Of a DNA stretch of 64,000 nt, positions 1 to 12,533 are shown one piece after another; the stretch's first letter is position 1, and the number at the start of each line of letters is the position of its first letter. Origin of the DNA: Orthonyx spaldingii (taxonomy: Eukaryota > Chordata > Aves > Passeriformes > Orthonychidae); assembly GCA_013397795.1 (NCBI GenBank), contig VZTJ01005907.1, forward strand, positions 910,956 through 974,955, read 5' to 3'. Below the pieces are notes generated by a model that saw only the letters and a list, made by a program, of their open reading frames with translations, was not told the DNA's origin and did not search any database. The position numbers and the translations under genes are program-made.

Positions 1-3000
1 TTCTTGTCCGCAGATTTCCAGTTTTTAATTTTCTTTCATTTAAGTAACTAAATAATTTTACAAAGGTCTTCAGCAAAGTCTTGTAACAGGTCAGCAACAA
101 AGCAGGGCATGAGCAGCAGGGCACGGAGCTGCTGGTCCTTCTAGGAATGCTTGTGCTTCAGCTAGGATAATGAAAATAATCACTGCTGTATGCAGCCAGA
201 ACTTTTCAAGTAGAGGCTTTCATGGACCTGAAACCCAAACGTGATTGAAACCCACTGTATATCGAAAGCAGAGAAATCCCAGCCAGTTCTGGTGTGCTGT
301 CAACATTAACGAGGCTAAGTGGACTATTATGGCTCCAAAGAATTACCACTGCTCTTGATAGATGAGAATAATCGTGCCACATTTCAATCCAACACCAGGC
401 TAAAGAAAAGAAGGCATAGAGGCAAGTAGTTGTACAGAAAATTCTTAGTTTTTGTCTTTTGGAAAACTGTGGAGCTGTATGGAAGAGTTTCAGGTCTGTA
501 ATCCATGAATAGCTGCAAAATGCAGATGTGTTACTGAGAAAACTCTAAAATATACAAAAATCTCTTCACTTTTAGAACATTGTAATGGGGGTCAGTGCCA
601 AGGCTGGGACTTTAATTCAGGACTTTTACCTCTCAGCCAGTCTCAACTTTGGTTCCTGTGTAACAGTGCTAGGATAGAACATTATCCCCATGGAGCCAAT
701 TGCACCCTGGAAAATTTGAAAACGGTGGGGTTCCCTTTCCTGCTGAAGTGGTGTTCAGCTGTTGAGAGAGTCTCCTACTGTGTCTTCCTCCCAGGATCCT
801 TCTGGGAATTGCATAATCCAAAATCTATGCAAAAAGGAGTGGATGGGCTTAGGATTTGACTCAGTACTCCTGGAAAATCTCCATAAAATTATATATTCTT
901 CCTGGATGTTCAGTCCTCCTGTGAAATCACCCTGCCAGAGCGTTCAGAGTGGCCTCTGGGACAGCATCAGTGTGGCCTCCTTGTGGCTGCAGCATCTCTC
1001 ACAGATCCCTGGAGGACATCAGAGCTTGCAGCAGCTCCACTGTCAGCGGGGTAAACCTGTGAAGAGTCATGGGGACATTTCTTCCCTCTACTGCCCCTCC
1101 TGCAGATTTTTCCTTGGGAAGGGATCTAAGCCCATGGGATTTGGGATTCAGTGTTTTTACCCTAACAACAACTGTAGTGCACTTCCCAAGCAGAGGTAAA
1201 GTTTTGCTTCACTGCCACTGTTGAGCAGCTGTCAATAGTCCATACAAAGTATACCTCTGTGCCAAAATTCAGGTTTCTCCGTTAAGTAACTTACAAACTA
1301 GGCTTCTGGAAATGCCTTCTGCTTATTTAAGTGCCAGCACTGCCCTCATCACTGGGGGAGGAGGGGAGAGAGCTGAAATATGAGGTCATGTTCTAGTCAT
1401 GTGACTGCTGCAGCATCTGTCAACTGTGATACAAATACTAAGCCATAACTGTGCATTTATGACATTCAGGCCTGCTAGGCAAAGTCTCTCCTCCTCTCTG
1501 GTGCCTTTGCCCTTTCTGTACCTAGGGATCATCTTAAAAATTACCTAAGCAAACTTGCACCACGAATCACAAAGCATACATTTTGGTGGTCCTGTTGTAC
1601 TGAATATTGCATTGTACCACAAAAATCACATTCTAATTAAATCCTTCCCCTGTAAAAAGCTTCAGGGCAGTCTCTTGGGTGGGACTGTTTGGAGTGGCAA
1701 ATTTAACCAATGTTTTTCAGGAGAGCTCTGAGCCTGTTAGGCTGAGCAGGAGTGAATACAGTCTCCTGCCTGGAGAAGCTGGGTTTTGAGACCTTTTTCC
1801 AAACTATCTGCAAGATTCTCAACTCAGCTGCAGTGTGGCTGTGTAGGTTATGCAATCACTGGATAAAGTAGTTCAGGATTTGTTGTGGGTTTTTTCAGTG
1901 TCTGTTTTATGACTTCAGGGATCGCCAGATCCATTGTGGGTTACGTCAGGAGGTGCAGCAGCACACCAGTGTTCTCTCTCTCTGCAGCCTACCTTCTGTA
2001 TTGCAGACTCAGAAGCCTTGCCAGCACAGTGTGGACACATTCCCATTGTTTATAAGTTTCCATTTTTATTTGGTGAGCCAAGGCAGAGAAGAATGAATAC
2101 AGACTGTGTACTGGGTAACCCCCCAGTTATTAGAACCACAGATATATTTAATTGCATAGGATCCAGCAATATTCAACAGCATTGGTTGTGAGTAGTTAAT
2201 TCATCAGAACTGTACAAGGCCTTATAGATTAGCCCCTGTATGACACGGATTACTCACTATGTTAGCCAAATGCAGATTTTTTAGGAAAAATATAAGAACA
2301 TGATGCCATATCAGCTAGCTCAGCAGCTTAACATCAACAGAGGCCAAGGTCGATGCTTAGGGAATATTTCTCTCAGAAGAATTTTTTTCTCCTAGAACAT
2401 TGTGGCACTTTTTGGCAAAGTTGAACAATTTCCTGAGTCAGATATGCATTTGGATCATCATATTTAATAGCCAAGGGTGGAATCATCCTTCACAAATCTT
2501 TCCAATCTTTTTGAAGCACTCTTAACCATTTTTGCTGCTACAACTGGTGGCTGAGTCACAACAGCATTAAGCACCGTGTTTAAGCAATTGTTTCTGATTG
2601 TTTAAAACCTTCTGCCTGGAAATTTCGTTACTTTTCAGTTCACATCAGTTCACATTTATCTCATCTGTTAAGCACCATAAAACTACTGGTCACCTTTGAT
2701 GAGTTATAAACTGATGCATTATTCTCGGTAGAGAATCAGAGAGAAAAGTAAGCAAGCTATTGAACCAGTGGGAAGAAGAACTATGATCCTTGCTGGCAGC
2801 ATTTGGGCTGTCTCTGACAGTTAGTGGTGATGTGGAAGAAGAGCTGTACTCTGGAGCTACACTACAAAATCCGTCACATACCCCTAAAGAAATCTGGTAA
2901 AGGGGGAATGCAAAACCTCTAAGGCTCTTGTAGCTGTTCATTGGAAAAGGTGAATGAAGGAGAAAAAGAGTTCACCAACAATTTCCCTCAAAGCTTTGAA

Positions 3001-6000
3001 TCCCTTCTGCTACTGCAGGCCCATTAGCAAGAAACCAGATACTCGGCTCTATGCTCCTACCCATATTCCTTCAGTTGAAGAAGATGCTTACCCAGGTGAC
3101 AGTGAGTGTGAGGTTAAGGCAAGCTTAAGATGACAAGTAGATGAACATACTAAAGCAGCCTGAGGATGTGTTGGCCAATAATGCTTCAGGATGGAAATTG
3201 CAATCTCTGGGATATTTGTGATCTATGAATAATTTTTACAGAGCTTACAAAAATTGGCAGAGGCTAATGCTAGCAAGGAAGAAGTTACATGGACCTTGAA
3301 TGCATTTTGCTAGCAAAATCCTTAGTGACTAACCCAGCTCTGGCACAAGTATCAATAACAGCAAGAGTGACACCATCCTTTAGACATATCTAAATTTGAA
3401 TCAGCCTCATCCCATGCTCTAGTGTTATAATTAAAAGGCGTTCTATGAATGTGATGTTTTCAACCAACTAGGAATAGGAATTATATCATATATTATAGGA
3501 TTATATCATATCCTTTGGCAGAAAATGGACTCTCATATGTCTGTAGGTACTTGACATATGAGAAAATTCAAGGGAAAAGACCAGTAGAAGACAAGGGCAG
3601 GCTTTATAGTCACTCCTAGGTATTTAAGGAATTAAGAAGTGCTATCAGGCCCAGCTTCTCACTTTGGACTGTTAGGTGCAGTTCAAGCCAAAGGCTGCGA
3701 GTTCTGACTGTGTCAGCTGTCCTCTGTCCTCTGCTTGTCTCCTGGTTGCTTCTGACTCTTCCCTTGCATTCTGCATCCCTGCAGGAGATGGGCTTTGCTC
3801 AGACTGAAATCTCCTTGAAGACAGCAATATCTTACTGTAGGCCACAATATGACAGAGCCTCTAACTGCAGCAGGAGATGTGTTACTATGAATGCCTTCAT
3901 TTGTATACGTCATATTTTGCATTTGATGAATAAGCTCTGCAATGAGAGAGATTTCCAGATGCAAGAAATTCTCTGAGAGCTTCCTTAATAGAAAAAGCAT
4001 TTGATGCTTGAAAGAGCATAGTAACAAGTTGGCACTGCATCTAAGCCTTTTATAACAGTTTAATTCACACCCTCTCTCCAAATGTAAATTAATCCAGATT
4101 GGGAAATGTTGGAAATCTGAAGCAATGTATGTAATTTGGTACTAGCATAGGGGTGGGGAAGGAAGAATAAAAGAAAACATCCTGTTCAAATCCTTGTATG
4201 AGCATTAAGCTAATGTTTTTAAGCCTTCTGGTCTTCAGACTAATAGCACTGCTGACTCCAATAATCAGAAACTGAGCATCAGGCACCAAACTTCCATCCC
4301 TGGACCTGCTGAAAAATTTTGTGGTATTTAAAACTTTGCAGTTCCACCTTCCACCTCTTTTTCAAAATCAGGAGGGCAAAATTTTTAATGAAACCAAACC
4401 AAGCTAGGACTTTGAAAATTATGGCTTCAGAGCATGGATTTTGAGGAAGAAGAAACCTCTCAACAAAAATAATAAGACAGAAAAATATGTTTCTTGCAAA
4501 AAAGTGCTTGCTGTGCATGTGTAGGAAAAACACACAGATACAGACTGAATCATGTTTGGAAATGCTTTTGTCCAGTTGCTGTTCTGTAACATGGCTCAAT
4601 TTTTTAAAACAAAATTTCCCCCTCTAATTATTGATTTTTAAAAACCAGACCACTTCCCATTAAAATGTTCCTAGGCTTACCCTAGCAGAGCAAAGGCTGG
4701 CATCCTGCAGTCAGTCAGACAGGTGGCAGACCACTTGCATAAAAGCTGCCATTAGCATAAGCACCCTTCTGCTGGTTCTGCTTTTAGCACTTAACCCTTT
4801 TCCATGCTCTTTGGAAAGGATGGGTGTATGAAGTCCTGAGCTGGGAGCTGTCTGGGGGGTGAGTCCGTGTTTGTGTAGGTGATGCAAAGGAGATGGAAAG
4901 GATTTTAGTTACTGCAGATTACCGTTTGAGAAAGGCATGACCTAGTGAACAGGACTGATTCACTGTGGCTACAAGAGAAGTAAATTGATGGAGATAGCAG
5001 TAGTTTTGCAGTCCGTGTGTTAATGCAGCACCTTTGCATGCAAACACACAAAGCTGACTTCCACATAACTGTGCTACATCCAGCCCTGCTGCTAGGAAAT
5101 AACCTAGGTGTTGATGTTCTCTCTGATTTCAGAGTACTCCCAAAATTAAGGGCATTCATAAACACATCAATGCTACTATCTTAGGGGAAGGTGGCCTATA
5201 TTACTTTCCTCTGATGTCTTTGTAATATGCAGTTATTTCTGCAAATGCTTATGTCCCTATGTCTGTCTCTTTGGATTACTTGTGGTCAGTTAAGACAGAT
5301 ACTAGAGACCCACATGGAGGAAGCAGCAACATCTTTATCTTTTCCAGCTAGAGGCTAACTCGAAGAGTGCAGTTCCCTGTCGGAAAACACGAAGGACAAT
5401 TTTCTACTGGCTTTTAGGATAACATGAAGCTGGATGGTGAGTAAGGGAGCTGGGATTTGCCTGAAGCCAATAGACAAATCTAGAACAACTCAACAAGCTT
5501 GAAATTAAAAATATTTACAACCATTACTCCCAGGATTTTGGCAGTCATTCTAGTGAACAGATGATCATATTACTTATTTCTGGGAGAGGAAGGGGGCACA
5601 CATTGGAACATGTGAGGAGGTGGCCAGTTTCATTTAGGAATTTGTGAATTTAAAAGCAAGCCCATTTTGATCTGGGAAGAAACAGTTCTCTGAAAATATT
5701 TTGCATGGCTTCAATCATACTCAATCACGAGTTGCCACAGACGTCTTCCTCAGGGAGAGTGTTGTAGTTGTCTGTGCTTGAATACCTTTTTTTTCTCTTC
5801 TGCAGTGCTCAACTGCACAAAAGCTATGTAAAATTTATTTCCGAAGCAAGATTTGCTATGTTTGGATTCGTTCACTGATCAAATTCAGACATCACAGGAG
5901 CTGATGGGACTGGGCTGACTCATGCCATTGCTGAATTCTTTTCAAAATCCAGTACTTTAAGCTAAAGCCTGCATCAGTTTTATCTCCTTGAGCTCTTGAT

Positions 6001-9000
6001 ATTGCCCAGCATCAACCACCACTTTCTGATGATGGTTTAATGGGTGGAAGGAGCAGTGAGTTTGGTAGCAGGTGTGCTCCTGCGTATTCACCTCCTGAGG
6101 CGTTTCACCATTCCTAAGTTGGCATGACAATACCAATTTTCCAATGGCAAATATTTCTTTATGTTATTCTTTGAAAATTTCAAATGCTTGAATTGACTTT
6201 AAAACATTTTTTCTTTGCCCTTGCCACCACAGTGTTTTCCAGCCATCCTGGAAAGAGAGTTTTCAGTTTATGGAAATGGAAGGTCGAGAAAGTTTCAATT
6301 ACCTTTGAGAGACTGCTGTGGTATACAAATTTACATAAGAAGATGCAGGGGGTGAGAGGTGTGCATCTCCTATTTCCACTGACACCATTGGTCCTTCTGT
6401 TCTACTCTTCTGTCAGCACTACTGTTGTGCCACAGCATTCCCATCCTGTTAGAGAGCTCTAGAACTGAAAAATTAAGTAATGAGTTTGTGGCTGAGTTTT
6501 GACAGAACTTGAACTAAAGGATTAGATTATCTCCTGTAGTCCTAGGTCAAGGCTTCAGCTTCACTCTAACTTTCATCCTTACACAGCTTGGATTGGTTTT
6601 AAAAGGTGTTCATGTACCACACAAAGAGCTCATTCAAGTACTTCTGAAAACTCAGCTGTAAAATGTGCCAGTGAGATCCACCAAGTATTTTGTGGTAACT
6701 ATCCTTTTTATTTTGCTTTTTTTTTTTTCCTGAAGAGATAGAGGCTGAGCTCAGTTGAAAATTGGTGCAGTGTTTGCGGCTTCCAACAGTTATACATACA
6801 TTTGTAAAAGCTGGCTTCTCTATATACCTGCTAAAGAAGCCATGTCATCCTTAACTCTCATTAGAAACAGAACCCATGAGAGCAATAAATAAAATAGCAA
6901 AATGGTGGTGAACACCATTCATCTGGTATAGAGCTGGTCAGCAGAAAAGTGTTCAAAACCAAACTACCATCCCCCACACAGAGAAAAACCCAACCCAGTC
7001 TACCAATGCAACTAGAAACTTCAGGACTTTTCAGAATTTTTTTTCTCATCCTGAATCACAGGCCGACACATTGCAAAGATTCTCTCTCAAATATATTTTA
7101 AGAATCAAGGAAATAGTGATTATTGGGTCTTTAAAGCATCTTTCCTTTTTACTGATTGACAAAACCCCTTAATTAATGCAGAGTTAGGATTTTCTGGCAG
7201 TAGTTGGAACTCTTATAAAATATCAGGTTCAGCAAAATTCATACTTTTGGAAGCCAGGAAATACAGAGTTTAGGTCAACATTCAAGCAACCTTTATTTTT
7301 CCCTCCTGGGAGCTGGAAATGGGAACAGGGAACTGGCAGTTTTTGCTGAGTTGATTATTGCTGTGTCAAATGGTAGAAAACTTAGTAAATTATGATAGTT
7401 GAGAAAATGGGAGGCCATACCTTCAAATGGGGCCTCAGCTCCACAGTGCTAACCACTCCTGTGAGTGGGATCAAAAGTGCAAAGTAGAGTAGGAAAAATA
7501 TCCTATGGGCTTAATAATATATGTGTGACTAAATGGTGAGTCGGGGAAAAAGATAAAATTTAATTATAATGGAATTTTCTTCTAGGAAATTGGGTCAGAA
7601 CATGCATGTAGAAGAACTGTCACTTTGAATACAGCCCTCTTTTCCAAAGACAAGGAGTGCCTGAGCTATAGTAGTCACATACTATGTTCTCTGAAAGTCA
7701 CTCACTGAAAAGGTGAATTATTTCCATTACAGGTATGTTAAGCATTGCTATAAAGGTTGAATTGAATATTGCTTTATTATCCGCTGTATTTCCTGGTTTC
7801 TCAGAAGTTTTAATTATGCTGCCTTTATGGAAGCAAGTGAGCAGCCTTAACCATATGTCAGCAAAGTTTTCCAGCAAAGTAATGTTTTTAATAAGGACTT
7901 CTTTTTTTCTTTTAGGTGTTAGAGGCTCTTTAAGTTACTATTGCAACAACAGCCCTAATGAAATTAAATAAACATGTGACTCTGAAGCCCTGTTCTCTCT
8001 ATTGTTATATGGAAGGAGGTTGTCACCACTCACTGAAATCTTTGGCATGTGAAGTTATCAACACTGTGATGAGAGAATCCTCAGAAATTACGGTTCCACT
8101 TTTATTTCAATAACTACCTAAGAAGAAAATGATGGGTCTCTTTTCCCTCCCCTCCATTTCCCAACAGGATATACACAACCCTTCCTGAGAAAATTTCCAG
8201 CATGCTCTTCTCTTCCAGCCCTATTAAACCATTAGCTTTTTACAAGCTATTAGCACCTAAGGAGTTTCTAATGCTTCACAGTGAGCTGCCTACAGCCCAT
8301 GCTCCCCTGCATTTGCTAGATTCCTCAAGCCTGGATTTCTATTCTCAGGTCTGTTTTTTAATGCCCTCCAGCATTCTCCACATGCCATATTACAAGACAA
8401 GTTGTTGAAGAGGACAGCCAAAGAAGGACCTATTTTTCCTTACCAGTGCAAGGTGGGTTTGGGTCCTAGCACAGGACTGAGTGGGGGTACTGTGGAGTTA
8501 CCTGCCTTCCCAATTATTTCTCCTGTTCTCCACACGTTTTTCCCAGTATCCCATCCACTACCATTCCTTACCTCCACGTGATGCTAGACTTTATTTCACT
8601 AGGAAGCAGGTAACTGTTGTGAATTAAAACATGGCTACCTTTTTATGTGTGAAATATCCTTAAATCAAGAAAGATGTTTGTATCACCATTTGGCTTTACA
8701 ATTGAATCTTACTGCTGTACGGAAGATTAACTAATTTAGGGACTTGCTTCTGTCTGTCAAGCAGATCTAGAATCAAATTCAAAGAATCTGTTGAAAGAAA
8801 TCCAGACTTGATGAGAATTCAAACTTGAATCTAGACTTCATCAAAGGTTGGGGAAAATCCAGATGTCAGTTTTAGGCTCAGATTCATTTATAACAAGTGG
8901 AATTTAAAAGGTATTTTTTCATGCATATATATCTAGAGCTGGAGGATTTGTTGGTTGGTTAGTTGTTTTTTTGCACAAAGGGAAATAGTACCAGATTTAC

Positions 9001-10974
9001 CAGAATTAATAAATAATAATTAATAGTAAGAATCAAGGGAAATAATTTGCATTGAAATTAGTGCAGCGCGATAAAAATGAAATTTCGAACACACAGACCT
9101 TGCAATGCCTTGCAATGGTGACATCTATACTAGTAAATTAAACAAAGTCAGAATATATTATCAAACGCTAAGACTCAATTGCAGCACTGTGACATCCCTA
9201 GAACACTTTTGGGGGTAGTTTTGAGTGGAGCAACACCATGATTCTCCCAGGGAACTCACCAATGCCATGTAGGATGCCATTTTAACTTCCCAGAACCAGA
9301 TATTTTGGGGGATTAGTTTTGTTTCAAAACACAGGAAGGAGCCGGTATTCCTTCTGCAAATCCTGTCCCGTTCATGTAACAACACCTCTCCTGGCCTCTG
9401 CCAGTGAGCCAAGGTTTAAGATTTTATTTCATTCTCCTTTTGGTACACCATGGTACATAACCGCCAAGCCAGACCATACAGTCTTCAGCGCTGGGATGAG
9501 TCAGAGGTGTGTGTTTCTTAGCACCCATGAGAGGGATGCTCTGATGCTGTGGTGATGTATGGAGCCACAGAGGTGACATCAACTGAAAATGTTAAGTGCT
9601 TAGTCCTCTCTTCCGTGCCTGGGAATGGTGGTGACTCTGGCTGTACAAAAAAGACCCACCATGATGCAGATTTTATTTCCAACAAAAGGTCTGGTGAACT
9701 GCAAGGAATTGTTATCAAGTTGGCCTGAGGAAAAGAATTGCTGCTTCTTGACACTTAGCCCACTGCTAAGTAGCTGAGTAGAAATTTAATTCTGTTCAGG
9801 TTCCTTCACTGAATATACAATTGTACCAAAAGAGCTCTGGCATAATTTATTTTATATTTTAATACTCTGTCTTGAAACTCAAGATTTGTCAAGAAACCCG
9901 TGGGAGGCAGGTGCCCTAATCTCACCAAGTTTCCAACTGGTTTATTCTCTCTGGTGCTTTAAATCTTTGTGTAGTAAACTGAATTTTATGTTGGCCTGAA
10001 TAAAACATAAGATTAATTTTAGGCATGGGCCTGGGTTGTGGACTTCTCATATTTGAAATTTATTACCCTCTCAGAAGTTATCTGAACCAGACACTTTTGT
10101 ACCTTTTTTTTGGTTGGCTATTTCTTTTTTCTTTTTCTTAATATCTCTTTTACCCCAATTTTCTATCCATCATTTTCTCATTCTTCTATCTTCCTCCATT
10201 TCCTGCAGCATCCCCCACCCTGCTTTAGTTTTCCCTCTCTTTCTACCTTCCTTTCTCCAGGAATTTTCTTTTCCAACTGTAGTAAAATAGCGTTATATTT
10301 AATTTCTTTCTTACTTTCCTAAGAGGGACTGATAAATAATATGCTAATGAATTTGGCACCAAACACTAGTTTGGGAGGTATTACAGGAGTCAGCATATAA
10401 TAACCTAGAGAAATCAAGAAAAAGATTAAGTTACATCTTAAGAAATATATTTGGGGAAATTCAATCAAATTCACAACCCTTTCTTGGGAAAGAAACCACG
10501 TTTCGCTGGAAAGCGGGACATGTACCCATTGTTTATATTAGTTTGATCCCATTAATTTGAACCCTGACTTCACTCACTGACTCTCATTTTTACGCATTGT
10601 GCACTCCTTGGATTTTTTCAGGGACTGGACCTTACAATTTGCACAAGAGATACTGCTTTCCACTCTATATTTGAACACTTACTATTCAAATCAAATATTC
10701 ACCGTACTTAAGGACACAAGACTATTGAGATACAGTAGAATAAATATTAGTAATAGTGGGGTGGTACAGCATTGCTGTAAAATCAAATGTGTTCTTGGAA
10801 TGTATATCTAAAAGAATCACAGCTCTGAAGCAAACGGCACTTATTGAGTGGTTATACTTGGAGGATGATGTTGAAAACGAGGCAGTTCATTACTGAAAGC
10901 ACTGACAAACACAGAGATTTCAAGGAAAGAAAGGTATTATGAGTTAGGTATTATGCTGATAATCTCTGTAGTCT
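1..10974. other. Intergenic DNA upstream of RHOQ
   Basis: About 11 kb of AT-rich sequence with no exon, RNA gene or clear mobile element that I can support. Open frames here are short, usually lack an ATG start or have no plausible splice sites, and resemble no family I know. By known vertebrate gene order this would lie between EPAS1 and RHOQ; no EPAS1 coding sequence is visible. It may hold enhancers, but I see no decisive motif cluster. Confidence 0.6.
10104..10290 (+). repeat. Polypyrimidine (C/T-rich) low-complexity tract
   Basis: About 185 bases are strongly biased to C and T on the + strand, with runs of T and repeated TTCC, TCTT and CCCC units. The bias is strand-asymmetric. It encodes nothing convincing: the open frame through it is a low-complexity Phe/Ser/Pro string. 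Confidence 0.6.
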
Positions 10975-12533
10975 AGGGGGGAATGGTCAGTGACCTGCTA
11001 CACCTCATAGACACACACAGATCTCTGTGGCCAGATGGAATCCACCCAAGGGTACTGAGGGAGCTGCCTTAAGAGCTCGCCAAGCCACTCTCCAGCATTC
11101 ACCAGCAGTCCTGACTAGCTGGGGCACTCCCAGTTAACTGGGAGTTAGGAAATGTGATGCCCATCTACAAGAAGGGCTGTAGATCCAGGACACTACAGAC
11201 CTGTCAGTTTAACCTCAGCGCTGGGGTAGGTCATGGAGCAGATCATCTTGAGTCATTGTGTGGCACATGCAAAACAACCAGGGGATCAGGCCCATGGGTT
11301 TGTGAAACCCATAATCAACATTGCTTTATGAAAGTCATGTCCTGTTTGACTAACCTGATGTTCTTCTATGACAGGATGAGGGAAAGGCTGTGGATGTTGT
11401 CCTTCTGGATTTTAGTAAAACCTTTGACACTGTTTCCCACAGCATTCTCCTGAAGAAACTGGCTGCTTGTGGCTTGGATTAGGGCACTGGGGAAAAAACT
11501 GTCTGGATGAACAGTGGTGAATGAAGTTAAATCCAGCTGTGGCTGATCATGAGGGGTGTTCTCCAGGGCTCAGTACTGGGGCCAGTCATGTTCAATATCT
11601 TTATCAATGATCTGGGTGAGGGGCTAGGGGGCCCCCTCAGTCAGTTTGCAGCCAACACCAAGTTGGGTGGGAGTCTTGATCTTCTGGAGGCCAGGAAGGC
11701 TTTGCAGAAGGATCTGGACAGGCTGGATTGATGGGCTGAGGACAATGGTAAGAGGTTCAACAAGGCTGAGTGTTGGGTCCTGCCCTTGGGACACAACAAC
11801 GCTGTGCAGTGCAACAGGCTGAAGGCAGAGAGGCTGGAAAGCTGCCCAGAGGAAAAGGACCTGGGAGTGCTGGTCAACAGCTGTCTCAGCCGGGAGTATG
11901 TCCAGGTGGCCAAGAAGGCCAATGGCATCCCGGCTTGGATCAGCAATAGTGTGGTCCAGCAGGACCAGGAAAATGATTGATCCCTCTGTACACAGCCTTG
12001 GTGAGGCCACACCTTGGAGTCTTGTGTTCAGTTTTGGGCCTCACACTACTAGAGAGACATTGAGGTGTTAGAGAATGTTCAGAGAAAGGCAATGGAGCTG
12101 GTAGAGGGTCTGGAGCAAAAGTCCTATGAGAAGCAGCTGAAGGAGCTGGGGGTGTTTAGCCTGGAGAAAAGGAGGCTCAGGGGAGACCTCATGGCTCTCC
12201 ACCACCAGCTCAAAGGAAGGTGTAACAAGGTGGGTGTCAGTCTCCTCTCCCAGGTAACAAGTGATAGGACAAAAGGAAATGGCTTCAAGTTGTACCAGGA
12301 AAGGTACAATTTTAGATTGGATATTATGAAAAATTTCTTCACCAGAAGGGTTGCCAAGCTTTGGAACAGGCTGCCCAGGGAAGTAGTGAAGTCACGATGC
12401 CTGGACATATTTAAAAGGCATGTAAATGTGACACCTGGGGACATGGTTTAGTGGTGGGCTTGGCAGTTCTAGTTTAACTTGATCTTAGATATACTTTCCA
12501 ACTTAAATGATTATATGATTCTATGCTATGCTA
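10975..12533 (+). mobile_element. CR1 LINE fragment, 5'-truncated, 3' end retained
   Basis: The sequence follows the end of CR1 ORF2 and its 3' UTR. It begins in the 'cacccaagggtactgaggga' segment, passes through the reverse-transcriptase core near 11549-11731, and continues through the conserved 'gaacaggctgcccaggga' stretch near 12364. It ends in a degenerate ATTCTATG-type tail (12517-12533). The frame is broken many times, so it is an old, dead copy. CR1 is the dominant LINE of birds and other sauropsids. Both ends are judged by eye. Confidence 0.9.
11549..11731 (+). pseudogene. Decayed CR1 reverse-transcriptase fragment
   Basis: A 60-residue open stretch carries the reverse-transcriptase motif QGSVLGP followed by FNIFINDL. 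The expected catalytic FADD box reads FAAN near 11647, so both aspartates are lost. The C-terminal part ([20 protein letters not shown]) matches the usual continuation of CR1 ORF2. The flanking frame is interrupted by stops and indels. This is a non-functional relic within the CR1 copy, not a host gene. Confidence 0.8.

Noticed and set aside
3710..3976. 88-codon frame with a signal-peptide-like N terminus
   Set aside because: It begins with GTG and has no ATG before the hydrophobic segment. No splice sites or family resemblance support a secreted protein.
11549..12451. Several frames near 11.5-12.5 kb on both strands
   Set aside because: All are pieces of the decayed CR1 ORF2/3' UTR or its antisense. 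Those at 52556-53224 are likewise CR1, in CRIPT intron 1.
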